Of a stretch of 64,000 nucleotides of DNA, positions 45,534-56,368 are shown one piece after another. This DNA is from Phaffia rhodozyma. Lineage: Eukaryota; Basidiomycota; Tremellomycetes; Cystofilobasidiales; Mrakiaceae. The stretch spans positions 2,046,001 through 2,110,000 of the forward strand of contig JACGZH010000001.1 in assembly GCA_014706385.1 (NCBI GenBank). Direction: 5' to 3'. The stretch's first letter is position 1, and each line of letters begins with the position of its first letter. The position numbers and the translations under genes are program-made. The notes beneath the pieces are model-generated. The model saw nothing but the letters and a program-made list of their open reading frames with translations, searched no databases and was not told the origin of the DNA.

Positions 45534-48500
45534 CTACTTCTCGATAGAAGCCAATTCCTGCCTGATGAGGTGTTCACTATGGGAATGAAAGAACAGGAAC
45601 GGAGCGCAATTTGGTCAGCCGACTGTTCATCTCGTCCAGACAGAAGCAAAATTATGATGAAAATGAGGAGGCCGAGAACAAACCTCTTGATCTTGGAAAG
45701 TTGAGTAGCCTCAAGTTTCTCGCCTTTGTTGAGCTTATCCTTTAATTCCTCGATAGCCTTTAACTGTAATTCGTTTGTCCGTGAAACAATCCATAAGTTC
45801 GTTGAGTGAATACACGCTACGTTTTCCTCGCGATGTGCAGAAATTGAGACGAAAGTAGAGAGAAAACATACCTTCTTGGAAAGGTTCCTAATTCGCTTCG
45901 CCAACGGGTCAGCCTCCGGATCAACCGTGGCGACCTCAATGACTGGACCCAATTCCACCGGGGTGGGCACAAAGTCATCCTTTCTCTGTTGACCTTGGTT
46001 CTGACCGTTGGATCCTTTTTTGTTTCCGCCTCTCTTTCCTCCTTGGCCTCGTTGCTGCTGCTGCTGCTGTTGGCCGTCGTTGGAAGGAGGGGGAGCACCA
46101 GGGATGTTTCTTCGTTGTTGGTTCCTGTTGAACGACCCGAGGTGATGTTGCTGACCCAACATTCCACCGTTAGGACCCGAAACAGATCCATTAGAGTTTG
46201 TCCTAGGAAGTCCTCCCTGATCTTCTCGAAGGAAGAGCGTAGGAGTGGGCGAGCCCCTAGCACCAGGGGGTCGGTATGCACCTGTAGGCTTGACCGCTGC
46301 CGGAGCGGCAGGACGAGAAGAAACCGAAACTGACGGGACTGGCGCGGCAGGAATCGTCAGGGGGAATGAAGGAGTCTGGACCAGAGGGATCGGTCGCCAG
46401 ATGGCCTGTGATGAAATGTCCCAAGGAGATGAGAGAGTGAGATATATCATCTCTACAGATCACAGGTGAAAACAGTAAGATGCGAGGGAAAAGACAAACC
46501 TGGTAGAGATCCGAGTGCTTCTCATCGTGCATCAATCCACCGGTACAGTACCAGATCTTTAACCCGTTATCGACCCTCAATCTTGGACTCAAGATCGCAG
46601 TCATGATGAACATCCCATCGGGACTCCAAGCGCAATGACTTGCATCGGGCGCGAGAATCTCTGCAACCTTCTTCATCGACTTTCGATCCCAGACATCAAT
46701 GTTTCCGCTCAAATTACCGAACCCGGCCACGAGAAGCAATCGGGAATGAGGTTGGAAGGACAAGAAATTTCGGGAAGAAAGACCGAGATCGTGGATTGGT
46801 CGGGCCTGAGTATCAAATAAAACAGTCTTGGAAGGCATATCTAATGATTTCCAAAAACAGTTGCAGGCATGATTGTTTTAGTTTGTTTGCGCGCCTTGTG
46901 TGATACAATATCTCATCTAAAGAAAACAGACTCACATCCATAGACAACACCGAACTCTCTCGAGTTGGGTGACCAGTTGTAATCATGGATCGGACCATCT
47001 TTGTCCAATGCGACTCGGCACTCGAACCCACCCTTCAAAGCAAGCAGGTAGAGGTTGGTTTCTCCGTAGTAATTCTGGTTCGATCTGTCGACATCGGTCT
47101 GGGTCAAGAAAAGAACCTGGAAGGACGAAAAGATGAAACAAAGGCAGTTCACAAAGGGTCAGGACGAGTTGGATCAGGATGTTGAGTGGATAGGTACCAA
47201 TTGGACTGCTACGAACCATGTTACCGGCCCTGTTCCACTTGACAGTGATCTTGTCAGCCTTGTAGAAAGTCTTCTTGGCGGTGGCCACAGGAGAAGATCC
47301 TTTAAGGGTCTGAATGCTGTACAAGCTGAGCGTTGCCGGAGCACCCTTCTTCTCGCCTACAAACACGGCAACACCTTCACCTTCGGCTCCTCCTCCCACC
47401 CAGATCTGCTTAAGACCATCGACCTTTAATCGAGAAGTCGGAGGTGTAGATGGGGTAAGAGGCTGGGAAGTCGAGGTAGGGAAGAGAAGGATTTCGGAGT
47501 TGAATGTTCGGACCAGGTGAGACTCGGAAGGTGGGAAAGACGGTTGCCTTTAATACAAGATTCATTGTAAGAAGGAATGGCGTCAGACGTTCGTATTCGA
47601 CAGACATGCAAAGCAGAGGGCGATTGAATCTTTTTTTATCTCTTTTTGTTATCAACGCTGAGCAAAAGAACTATGAAACGTACCAGTTTTCCTGAGCTTT
47701 CTGAGTGAACGACATGGCTTCCTCACCGGTGGCTGTGGTAAATATACGGAGGTTGGCGTGCTGGGCGTTAGGGTCTTCCGGCTTAACTGTTTTTGGATAG
47801 AGTCAACACAAAGACCAGGTGCAGCGAAGTGCAGCAGATGTGTTGCAAAGACAAGAAGAATGCAAAGTGAGCTCATGTGGACCAGGCAGATACAAAAAGG
47901 CCTATTAATCAAGAAGGCAGAGAGAGAGACGCTTTTGTGTTGAAGAACGGACCATATCGCTCCCATGTGCTCAAGTAAGTGCCCTTCGGCGAGAAAGCAA
48001 TCTCAACAGCTCCAGAAACGGCGAGGGATTGTACAAGTGAGCCGTTGTCGGCGTTAAGAATGACGACTCTGTTGTTGAGGAGAGTGATGGGGACGAGTAT
48101 GAGAGTTGTCAGTTGGACCAATGTCTCGACCAAGGCAAGAGAATGAGCAAGGTGAAGCAAGTTGGGCAAGCCAACGGAACCTACTCATTAGGTAAAGCAT
48201 AGGCAAAGAACTGTCCATTGGGAGAGTACTGAATGATCCGTGTGCTACCTTCAGGACTGTAGAAATCGTAATGAAAGACAGAGTCAGTTGGTTGCAAATG
48301 GGTTTTTCCTATGGGTTCGACTTTTTCTTGTCCTTTCAAAAACTTTGAGACTCGTCGATGACGCTGCGCTAAAGGTGTTTACCAAAAGATGACATGACAA
48401 AGTGAAAACAAGAGGGACGAACGCTTGGAACTCGGGAACGGCCTCGTAGGAAGGTGAGGCGTTCATCAAGGACATTGACTTTTGGGCTCGAACTGGGACA

Positions 48501-48682
48501 TTCACGAAGGAGAAAGGAAGAGGAGAGATATGCAAACAGTTCAGTAAATTAGTTGGCTAACCGGCAGTCGCTTGCTCTCTTCAGAGGAGCCACCTGTGGA
48601 AATACGAAAGGAAAAAGAAAGAGGGCCGTAGAACGTTCTTTTGACAAGACTTACGAGCAAACTGGTTCTGTATCGAAGCCAT
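45534..48682 (-). CDS. Eukaryotic translation initiation factor 2A
   Basis: Multi-exon minus-strand gene. Exon 1 (48682-48655) encodes MASIQNQFA; the best join to exon 2 (from 48492) gives QFALRAQKSMSLMNASPSYE, close to the family start. Propeller landmarks include VEIAFSPKGTYLSTWERY, FYKADKITVKWNRAGNM, NYYGETNLYLLALKG, DGPIHDYNWSPNSREFGVVYG, LLLVAGFGNLSGNIDVWDRK, HCAWSPDGMFIMTA and RLRVDNGLKIWYCTG. The tail has AYRPPGARGSP, a Gln-rich run of seven Gln, a basic Gly/Lys segment and a coil KAIEELKDKLNKGEKLEATQ, ending LIRQELASIEK. Family knowledge: eIF2A binds 40S and can deliver Met-tRNA independently of eIF2, mainly in non-canonical initiation. Divergent from PRS. A 32-nt sequence inside intron 1 has good splice sites but breaks the frame. 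Confidence 0.88.
46051..46071. repeat. CAG/CTG triplet repeat coding poly-Gln in eIF2A
   Basis: Six uninterrupted CAG codons flanked by CAA on the minus strand encode a short glutamine run in the disordered part of eIF2A. Confidence 0.85.
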
Positions 48683-49217
48683 AGTGATCGGTGAAGGAAG
48701 AGAAGGAAGAGGATGAGAAAGCTGATGGCGGTTGTTGGTCTCTTCGGAGGTTCCAGTACCAGACGGTGGGAGCGACCAGGGATGGGGGTGGTTACGGTTG
48801 ATGACTGCGTGATTAAAATCACGTGTTGTTGTATCATCACGTGTTTGCGTAATTTCTTTTTTTTTCATTCTTTTTTTTTTGCTATCAGTTCTCTCATCAC
48901 CTCACCTGCCCACACTTACGCACCATCAAGCATCCAAACAACCCTTCTTTGAACGTTCGTTCTGTCTCTAGGTTGTGTTTGCGGATATAAGCACAAGTTG
49001 TATCAAGGTAAGCTCAAGAGTTTGTTTTTTTTTATAACCAAAATCTTGACATTTACCGGACAACTTTTCACTTTATAAATCGGGTCTACTCGGCTCCGGT
49101 CTTTTTGCTCGTCCTCTCGAACCGTCTCTCAACTTTTCTTGCTCCTCATCCACTCTGCACCTATCAAGAATCCAGAACAAGCAAAAACACTTCTATCAGT
49201 CTCTTCATAGACCAATC
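48683..49217. promoter_or_regulatory. Divergent eIF2A/PRS promoter with two E-boxes and a TATA-like site
   Basis: About 535 bp. ATCACGTGT occurs twice (CACGTG at 48820-48825 and 48838-48843), 18 bp apart. A TATAAAT (about 49074-49080) lies about 140 bp before the PRS ATG. T-rich runs at 48857-48885. Confidence 0.6.
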
Positions 49218-50987
49218 ATGTACAGCGGAAACGGAGTTCGATTGTTGACAGGTTAAGCCCTTGCTTCTCCCATAATCAACTCACTCGTTCTCCTCTTCGG
49301 AGTTTCAGCCGAGCTGACTTTCCCTCGTCTCTTCCTTCTCGGACTCTCTACCGATGCTCATTTCCTGGCTCAAACGACAACAGGAAACTCACATCCTGAG
49401 CTTGCTAAAGCTGTGGCCGAGAGGTAAGCCTGGTTCCTAGCTCTGGTCTTGTTGTGTTAGGATACTCAGAGATGTTCATCCGCTTGATTCCCTCACCTTT
49501 TTTTTGCCTTCGCTTTACAACTGTTTGGATTGGTAGACTGGGTATCCCGTTGACCTCCTCTCAATGCACTAAGTTTGCCGACCAAGAGATTGGAGTCAGG
49601 ATCCACGAGTCCGTTCGAGATGAGGATGTGTTTATTCTCCAAAGCCCTAGTCCTCCGAGCGTGAGTCTGTCTTGAAAACAATCAGCCGAGTATGAATGCT
49701 GGGCTGAATCTGTCTTGTTTATATTCATAAACTCTCTTCTCTTGAAATCTTTCTCGGCTGCCATTTCTGCCCCTTTTGCTTCTCGAACAAAAGGTCAACG
49801 ACCATCTCATGGAACTTCTCATTCTTATCTCTGCCTGCAAGACCGCATCGGCCCGAAGAATCACGGCGGTTATCCCTTGCTATCCTTACGCCCGACAGGA
49901 TAAGAAGGATAAGTCTCGAGCTCCTATCACGGCGAAGTGCGTTCTTTCTTTGTACTCGATTTCCTTTGCTTTCTCTTAGCTGATTCAACGTTCCGTTTCT
50001 TCTGGAAACGTCCTTCTTTATCAGATTGGTAGCTAACTTGTTGACCGTGGCTGGTGCGGACCATGTCATCACCATGGACCTTCACGCCTCCCAGATCCAG
50101 GGATTCTTTGATATCCCGGTCGATAACATCTTTACCGAGCCTCTGATGGTCCGATATATCAAGACCAACATCCCGAACTGGAAAGACGCCATCATCGTCT
50201 CTCCCGATGCGGGAGGAGCTAAGCGAGCGACCGCCCTGGCTGATAGGCTCGGTCTCGACTTTGCGCTCATCAACAGGAAGCGAGCAAAGCGAGAAAAAAA
50301 GCTGGCCAATGGCGAACCCGAGGCACCGATTCCGAAAGATGCCGACGGAGAAGAGAAGAAGGAGGTTGAGTTGCTTGTTGGAGACGTCAAGGGAAAGGTG
50401 TGTCAATGAAGACATCTGATTAACTCGCCAAGATCAATGAATACTGACGTCAGCTCTGGAAACATCATCACGCTTTACTTAGGTCGCTATCTTGATCGAT
50501 GACCTTGTTGACACTGGACGAACCATCTCGCTCGCCGCTCAGGTCTTGAACGACCGAGGTGCCAAAGAAGTTTGGGCTTTGATTGCTCATGGTATGTTTG
50601 GATGTCTTACCATATCAGAAATCAGTGAATCAACGGCTCACTCTTTTTCATTATTACCTTTTTCTCAAAAATTCAAATCAGGTCTGCTCTCCGAGACGTC
50701 TATGGCTGCCATCCAAGATTTACCGCTCAAAAAGTTGGTGGTCACCAACACACTGCCTCAAACTCACAGGACAGAGGAGTGCAAGAACGACATTCTCGAT
50801 GTTGTTGATGTGAGTGCGACGATCGCCGAGAGCATCAGGCGAACGCACAACGGAGAGTCCATGTACGTTTTTATTTACCTTTCTTTCCTCGTTTCCCTTT
50901 GTATTAATAGAATACTAGAGCGTCTTTAACTGAATCTGTGCCCCTCTTTTCATCAGTTCGTTGTTGTTCTCAGAACAGGGCTGGTAA
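49218..50987 (+). CDS. PRS: Ribose-phosphate pyrophosphokinase (PRPP synthetase)
   Basis: About eight exons. Motifs: [60 protein letters not shown]; the flexible/ATP site [20 protein letters not shown]; the divalent-metal/ATP helix [49 protein letters not shown]; and the PRPP-binding loop [19 protein letters not shown] charged insertion (about 30 residues rich in Lys/Glu/Pro) follows FALINRKR, a known variable site in fungal PRS. The gene ends [12 protein letters not shown] after a phase-2 join AT|T. Family knowledge: makes PRPP from ribose-5-phosphate and ATP for nucleotides, His and Trp; fungi use several paralogues in complexes. Which paralogue this is cannot be decided here. Confidence 0.93.
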
Positions 50988-51762
50988 ACGTGAACTACCC
51001 TCGTCTTTTTTCTCTTTTTTCTCTTGCGCTTACTTTATTCATCTTGTTCTCTACGCGCTTTCCCTGTCCTTCCTCTCGAGTCGTCTCCTGTCAACATTCT
51101 TCTCTTTTCTGATTTTACTCCGTCTATGCTGGCCCTTGTCACCTATAAGCGCCCGGGTTGTTGTTTCTTTCTCTCTTCGTCTTTCTTCATGTTCCAATAC
51201 GATGTCGTATCGTTCTTTCTTTTTCCTCTACCAACCCATTTATTTCCCATCATGCCTACAATAGATTCTTAACGGCCTGATGAAATACAATTCCAGACTC
51301 GATATTTCTATGTCTACCTGTAAGAGCAATACATCATAATCTACTGTTCAAGAAAGAGCATAACACATATACCTGAGTAGAACAGGAAAGGAAAAGGAAA
51401 AGAAAGATTAGCGGGTGCAACGCGCAGCCACTATCGGCAGGCAAGTCGATTTTCTCTCGAGCGCTTTCAAAGCTCCTTTCAAGCGGTTCTCCATTCATTC
51501 CTCCTTTCTCAACCCCAACCCTCTCTGTTTCTTTCCATCGTACTCTCACCCTCACTTTCTTGAACAGACAAGCACACAGTCACTTGGACGGCTCGCCTTC
51601 TTCTCCGTTTGCCCTTGTCTGAGAATAGTTGCACACCTTCAGCCCTTCCTTGAACGTCCAGCATCAGCCTTTCGACTTCAAACCTCCACACAAATAGAGA
51701 CACTTGCTCCAACAACATCCACCTTAACCCATCTATTATCGACAATTTATACTTCAGAAGAA
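50988..51762. promoter_or_regulatory. PRS 3' region and VPS1 promoter/leader
   Basis: About 775 bp, strongly pyrimidine-rich on the plus strand. The frame of VPS1 stays open upstream to about 51415 but has no ATG, so the annotated ATG at 51763 is preferred. No other gene seen. Confidence 0.4.
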
Positions 51763-54700
51763 ATGTCTATGGATGGAGATTTAATCTCGCTGGTCAACAA
51801 GCTCCAGTTCGTCTCTCTCACCTTATTTCCTTATGTTTTATCTGCTCCGCTCTGCATTGCTTGTTCAAGAGAGCCTACAGCGAGAGCATCAATTTGGAAA
51901 CCGCTCATCGTCTGACATGTATATGCGTGTATACATTCCTTGGGGAAACTCTTTTTTGTTACACAGGGATACATTCAACGCCATAGGAGGTGATGCAGTC
52001 GACCTGTAAGTTTACAATTATTCTTTATCTCGTTTTGTGTTTTCTTCTAAATAGTAGGCCGGTGGTTCAAGAGATTGTCAGAAGCTAAATGAAATATGTG
52101 TTTCTCTCTTCGTTGGCAGGCCTCAGATTGTAGTTGTATGTCCCTCTGTTGATTTTTTATTACTCCAGTAGTCTTTTCTTGAGAATATGTCATCTCGAAA
52201 CTAGAGATGAGAACAAGAAGAGACTCGAGATGCCTTTTGAATGTGCCAGATGAAAAGAGGAGTATCTGATGGGTTTCGTGGTTTGGTCTTTTGTTTTTAT
52301 CTTTGTTCTCTCTTGCGTCTGTCTTTGAACATTAGGTTGGATCTCAATCTTCGGGGAAATCCTCAGTCTTAGAAACGTAAGCCAAACTCTCTTTCTTTCG
52401 TTTTAGAGAAATGTAAATGCCAAGGTGTGGAGATGTTGACTGGCGACTGGTGATGATACATGATTGTGGGGATGGCGGTGATGCTTGGGGTTTGATTTGG
52501 GTTCTGGTTTGGAATTTATTAGTATCGTTGGCAGAGATTTCTTACCCAGAGGACAGGTTCGTTCTTATTTTCGTTGTGTGTCTGCATCCCTGAGATCGTT
52601 GGGTCCTTGCTGAAACAGTTCATCTTACCTATCTTCGTCTACGTTTAGGGGATCGTCACTCGACGACCTTTAGTCCTTCAACTGATTCATACTCCCAAAC
52701 CGGCTGCAAACGGTACGTCTAACCGTGTAAACGTTAGAACCAGGTTCTAGTACTCACGCGCTTCTTCTTCAACCTGGCTCTTATCACCCTTTCTTTTTTG
52801 TAAGCAGGTGATGCTACGTTGGGAGAAGGCGGAACAGACTACGCAGAATTCCTCCATGTCAACAAGCGATTTACTGATTTTGAAGAGATCCGAAAGGAAA
52901 TCGAGGCCGAGACCTTTAGAGTCGCCGGTCAGAACAAGGTGGGTTTGATGTTCTCTCAACAATATCTTGTTGACTAGAAAGAGCCTCTTCTTGAGTCTTT
53001 CACAAGTAGAATTGCTATTTACTGTCATGTTATAACGTAATTGGGAATCTGTAGGGAATCTCGAAACTTCCTATACACCTGAAAATCTATGGACCCGGCG
53101 TGCTAGATCTTACCCTTGTGGATCTTCCGGGATTGACGAAGGTATGTAATCAGTCCCTCATGTATAACTCGCGTGAAAGATTGCAAAGTTGATCACACAT
53201 ACATCGGGTCCGTTTCTGTGTAGATCCCGGTTGGAGATCAGCCTAGCGATATAGAGAGGCAGGTACGTCATAGTAGTTTTTCAAGAAACGTCGAAAACGT
53301 ATGAAGCCAGTTGACTAATTGGGACTGCCTATTGATCAACATGCGTCTGTAGATCCGAACCCTCGTGACTGACTTCATCTCTAAACCGAACTCGTAAGCC
53401 TTGTCTTATTCTCACCAGATATCGTCCTTTTATTACTTGATCGTAACCGTTTCTTCGTCTCGTCTCGGTCGTCATATCACAGAGTCATCCTTGCTGTCTC
53501 TCCTGCTAACGTAGATTTGGCCAACTCCGATGCTCTCAAACTCGCCCGATCGGTTGATCCTCGAGGTCTTCGTACCATCGGTGTCCTTACCAAACTCGAC
53601 CTCATGGATGCCGGTACCAATGCTGCTGACATCCTGACCGGAAGGGTCTATCCTCTCAAACTTGGGTTCATTGGAATCGTCTGTCGATCCCAGCAGGACA
53701 TCAATAATCGATTGCCGATGAGGGATGCTATCCTCAAAGAAGAAGAATTCTTCAACAGACATGGAGCTTATAGAACGTTCGCTCATAAATGCGGAACTAG
53801 ATATCTAGCCAAGCAGCTGAATCATGTAAGAATTCACTATATCTTGGTTCCGTATATCCATCAGACGTCATGAGACATCTTACACGTCTGAATCTTTTGT
53901 GTCTGTTGTATGATAGGTTCTGATGAACCATATCAGAGAAAAGTTGCCGGATATGAAAGCTAGACTTAATACCCTTATGGGCCAGACCCAGCAGGAGCTC
54001 AACTCGTTCGGTGATGCGTCATATCTAGGAGAACAGCATCGAGGTTCTCTCATCCTCAAACTCATGACTGAGTTTGCCCGAGACTTCATTGCCGCCATTG
54101 ATGGTACATCTCTCGATATTTCTACCAAAGAACTGTGTGGTGGTGCCAGGATTTATTACATCTTCCACGATGTCTTTGGTCGAGCTCTCGAATCTATCGA
54201 TCCGGCGAACAACCTATCGACCCAAGATATCAGAACGGCCATCAGAAACTCTACCGGACCTAGGCCGAGTTTGTTTGTACCGGAGGTTGCATTCGAATTA
54301 CTGGTGAAACCTCAAATCAAGTTGTTGGAGGCGCCCAGTTTGAGATGTGTCGAGCTGGTATACGAAGAGTTAATGAAGATTTGCCATAATTGCACTAGTC
54401 CCGTATGTGCCTGTTCACTTTATAAGATATTTCCTCTCACTGGTCATACTCATGTGTTGTGTGTTGGGTTATTTTTTGCCATATAGGAACTGGAGCGATT
54501 CCCTAAGCTTCATTCACAGTTAGTCGAGACGGTCACTGAGCTACTTCGGGAGAGGCTTGGTCCTACCTCGGACTACACCACCAGTTTGATCTCTATCCAG
54601 GCAGCATACATCAATACGAATCATCCTGGTATGGAATCCCTCATCGACTCATATCAGTCTTTCAACCTACTGAAAACCCTTGCTGATTGTCATGTTTTCT

Positions 54701-55976
54701 TGGGTGTTGTCTTCCTAAAGCCTTCGTTGCTGGTTCTGCTCAGATCGCTCAGCAAGGTCACCAAAAAGCTGTCGCTGCATCAAATCCTCCCCAAGCGCCT
54801 TCTGTGACTTCTGACCCAGGGGCCGAGTCCCAGGACATTGACTCTGATGACGTCCTTCTGAATGGTGCTTCGTCGACTCATCGATCCGAGCACGAACGAC
54901 GGTCAATTAAGAACCGATCGGCTACGCCCACTGATGGAACTCGAGGGCACCATCATCATTCTGAAAAGTCCAAACGATCCTCTGAGCGAACGAGTCAAAT
55001 CCTATCTCAAACCTCGAATCACATCGCTTCTGGTGGAGCGGCCGGCGGTCCTGGTGGAAAGGACAAGGATTCGTTCATGAACTACTTTTTCGGTGGCCAA
55101 CCCGGAGGACCGGGTGAATCCACCGCTGGACCAGCCTCATTACTTTCATCAGGATTAACGACTAGCAGTGGAGCAGTCGGTAGAGGTGTGGGAGGGGGTG
55201 CGTCGGATACTTTCCCTGATTTGACGGGTAGGGCGGACTCAAGGGTGTCTGGAACTCGATCGTTTGATGGACCTGGCTCCGCCTTTGACATGAGAAGTCT
55301 AGGAAAGCATCTTGAGCCGGTATGTACCTCGAGCTTTTATTTCTCTTCTCGTTTCGATCGATGTGTATGTGTGTTCAATTGTTCTGTTTGCTGATTCGTT
55401 CATGCCTTATCTCTATTGGTCTGTACTCTCTCTGTCTCCGATTTGGGAAAAGGCGCCTACGGACCCGGACCAGCCCCAGCTGTCAATGCGAGAAGAGATG
55501 GAGACAAACCTTATTCGATCGTTGATTTGCTCTTACTTTGCGATCGTTCGTCAAACTATTCAGGATCTCGTTCCAAAAGCAGTCATGCATGTCAGTTCCT
55601 ATCTCTTTCTATCAGCGTTTCATACAAAAGTCCGCCACTTTTCTACAACTGAAACTGAAACCACCCACCCTTCTCCGTCCTACTAGCTTTTGGTCAACTT
55701 TTCGAGGGAATCAGTCCAGTCTAGATTGGTAACCAACCTTTACAAACCAGATCTGTTCGCAAACTTGTTGTTCGAGGACGAAGCCCTGGTTACCGAGCGA
55801 ACTCGGGTTAAGGCTCTTTTGGATGCTTACAAGGAGGCTTTCAAGTAGGTCCAATCATTTTATTTCTTTCTTGTTCTTTCTACATAGGACGCAAGTGTTC
55901 AGCGCTGAAAACTGATGAAAATGGTTCTTCGTGCCTCTATAGGATCTTGTCGGAAGTGTCCATCAAGTCTACTTGA
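51763..55976 (+). CDS. VPS1: Dynamin-related GTPase Vps1
   Basis: About seventeen exons. Start [16 protein letters not shown] 16-nt exon (52120-52135) encodes PQIVV just before the P-loop exon [14 protein letters not shown]. Other GTPase motifs: [17 protein letters not shown], the switch 2 sequence [33 protein letters not shown] and [12 protein letters not shown] (G4). The stalk follows ([53 protein letters not shown]). There is then a variable insert rich in Ser, Gly and His (about residues 530-670) and the GED ([37 protein letters not shown]). It ends [10 protein letters not shown]. Family knowledge: Vps1 acts in Golgi-to-vacuole sorting, endocytosis and peroxisome fission. No PH or Pro-rich domain is present, as expected. 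All G motifs are intact. Confidence 0.94.
52120..52135 (+). other. 16-nt micro-exon of VPS1
   Basis: ggcag|G CCT CAG ATT GTA GTT|gtatgt. It joins GAC CT upstream with GTT GGA TCT downstream and gives [17 protein letters not shown]. Confidence 0.83.
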
Positions 55977-56368
55977 GATGCTAGCATCGGTCTCTTTTCA
56001 ACAAAACTGTAGTGCCTTCGTTCTGCGCTTTTTGCTTGTCATTATTCGTTTAACCCTCGTCCTCATACGCCCCGCTCCTCAGCTATCGCTTCTTCCCTTG
56101 CCATCTCTATCGAATTCAATTCGTGTATCTGTAACCTCTTTCTCATTGTGCAAACTTTTTTCTTCTCTTTCTCTCACAAATACACCCGATTCACCCACTT
56201 TGAACACTCTTTCTTTCTTTTTTCTCTTCCCCTCCCTAGCTTTTTTCCTTATCGTTTCTCGTTTTCTCTGATATGTCGCGAGCGATCAGATGATCCTCTG
56301 TCTGCTTCTTGTTCCCTTTCCTTCTTAGTCCTCCAATCAACCAGAATAAGAAAAGAAAAAGACCATGA
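55977..56368. other. Convergent 3' intergenic region VPS1/CCZ1
   Basis: About 390 bp, T/C-rich (56140-56270). No gene recognised. Confidence 0.35.

Noticed and set aside
51415..51762. In-frame upstream extension of VPS1 (about 116 residues)
   Set aside because: The frame is open but lacks an ATG, and the sequence is pyrimidine-rich leader. Vps1 proteins begin at [13 protein letters not shown].
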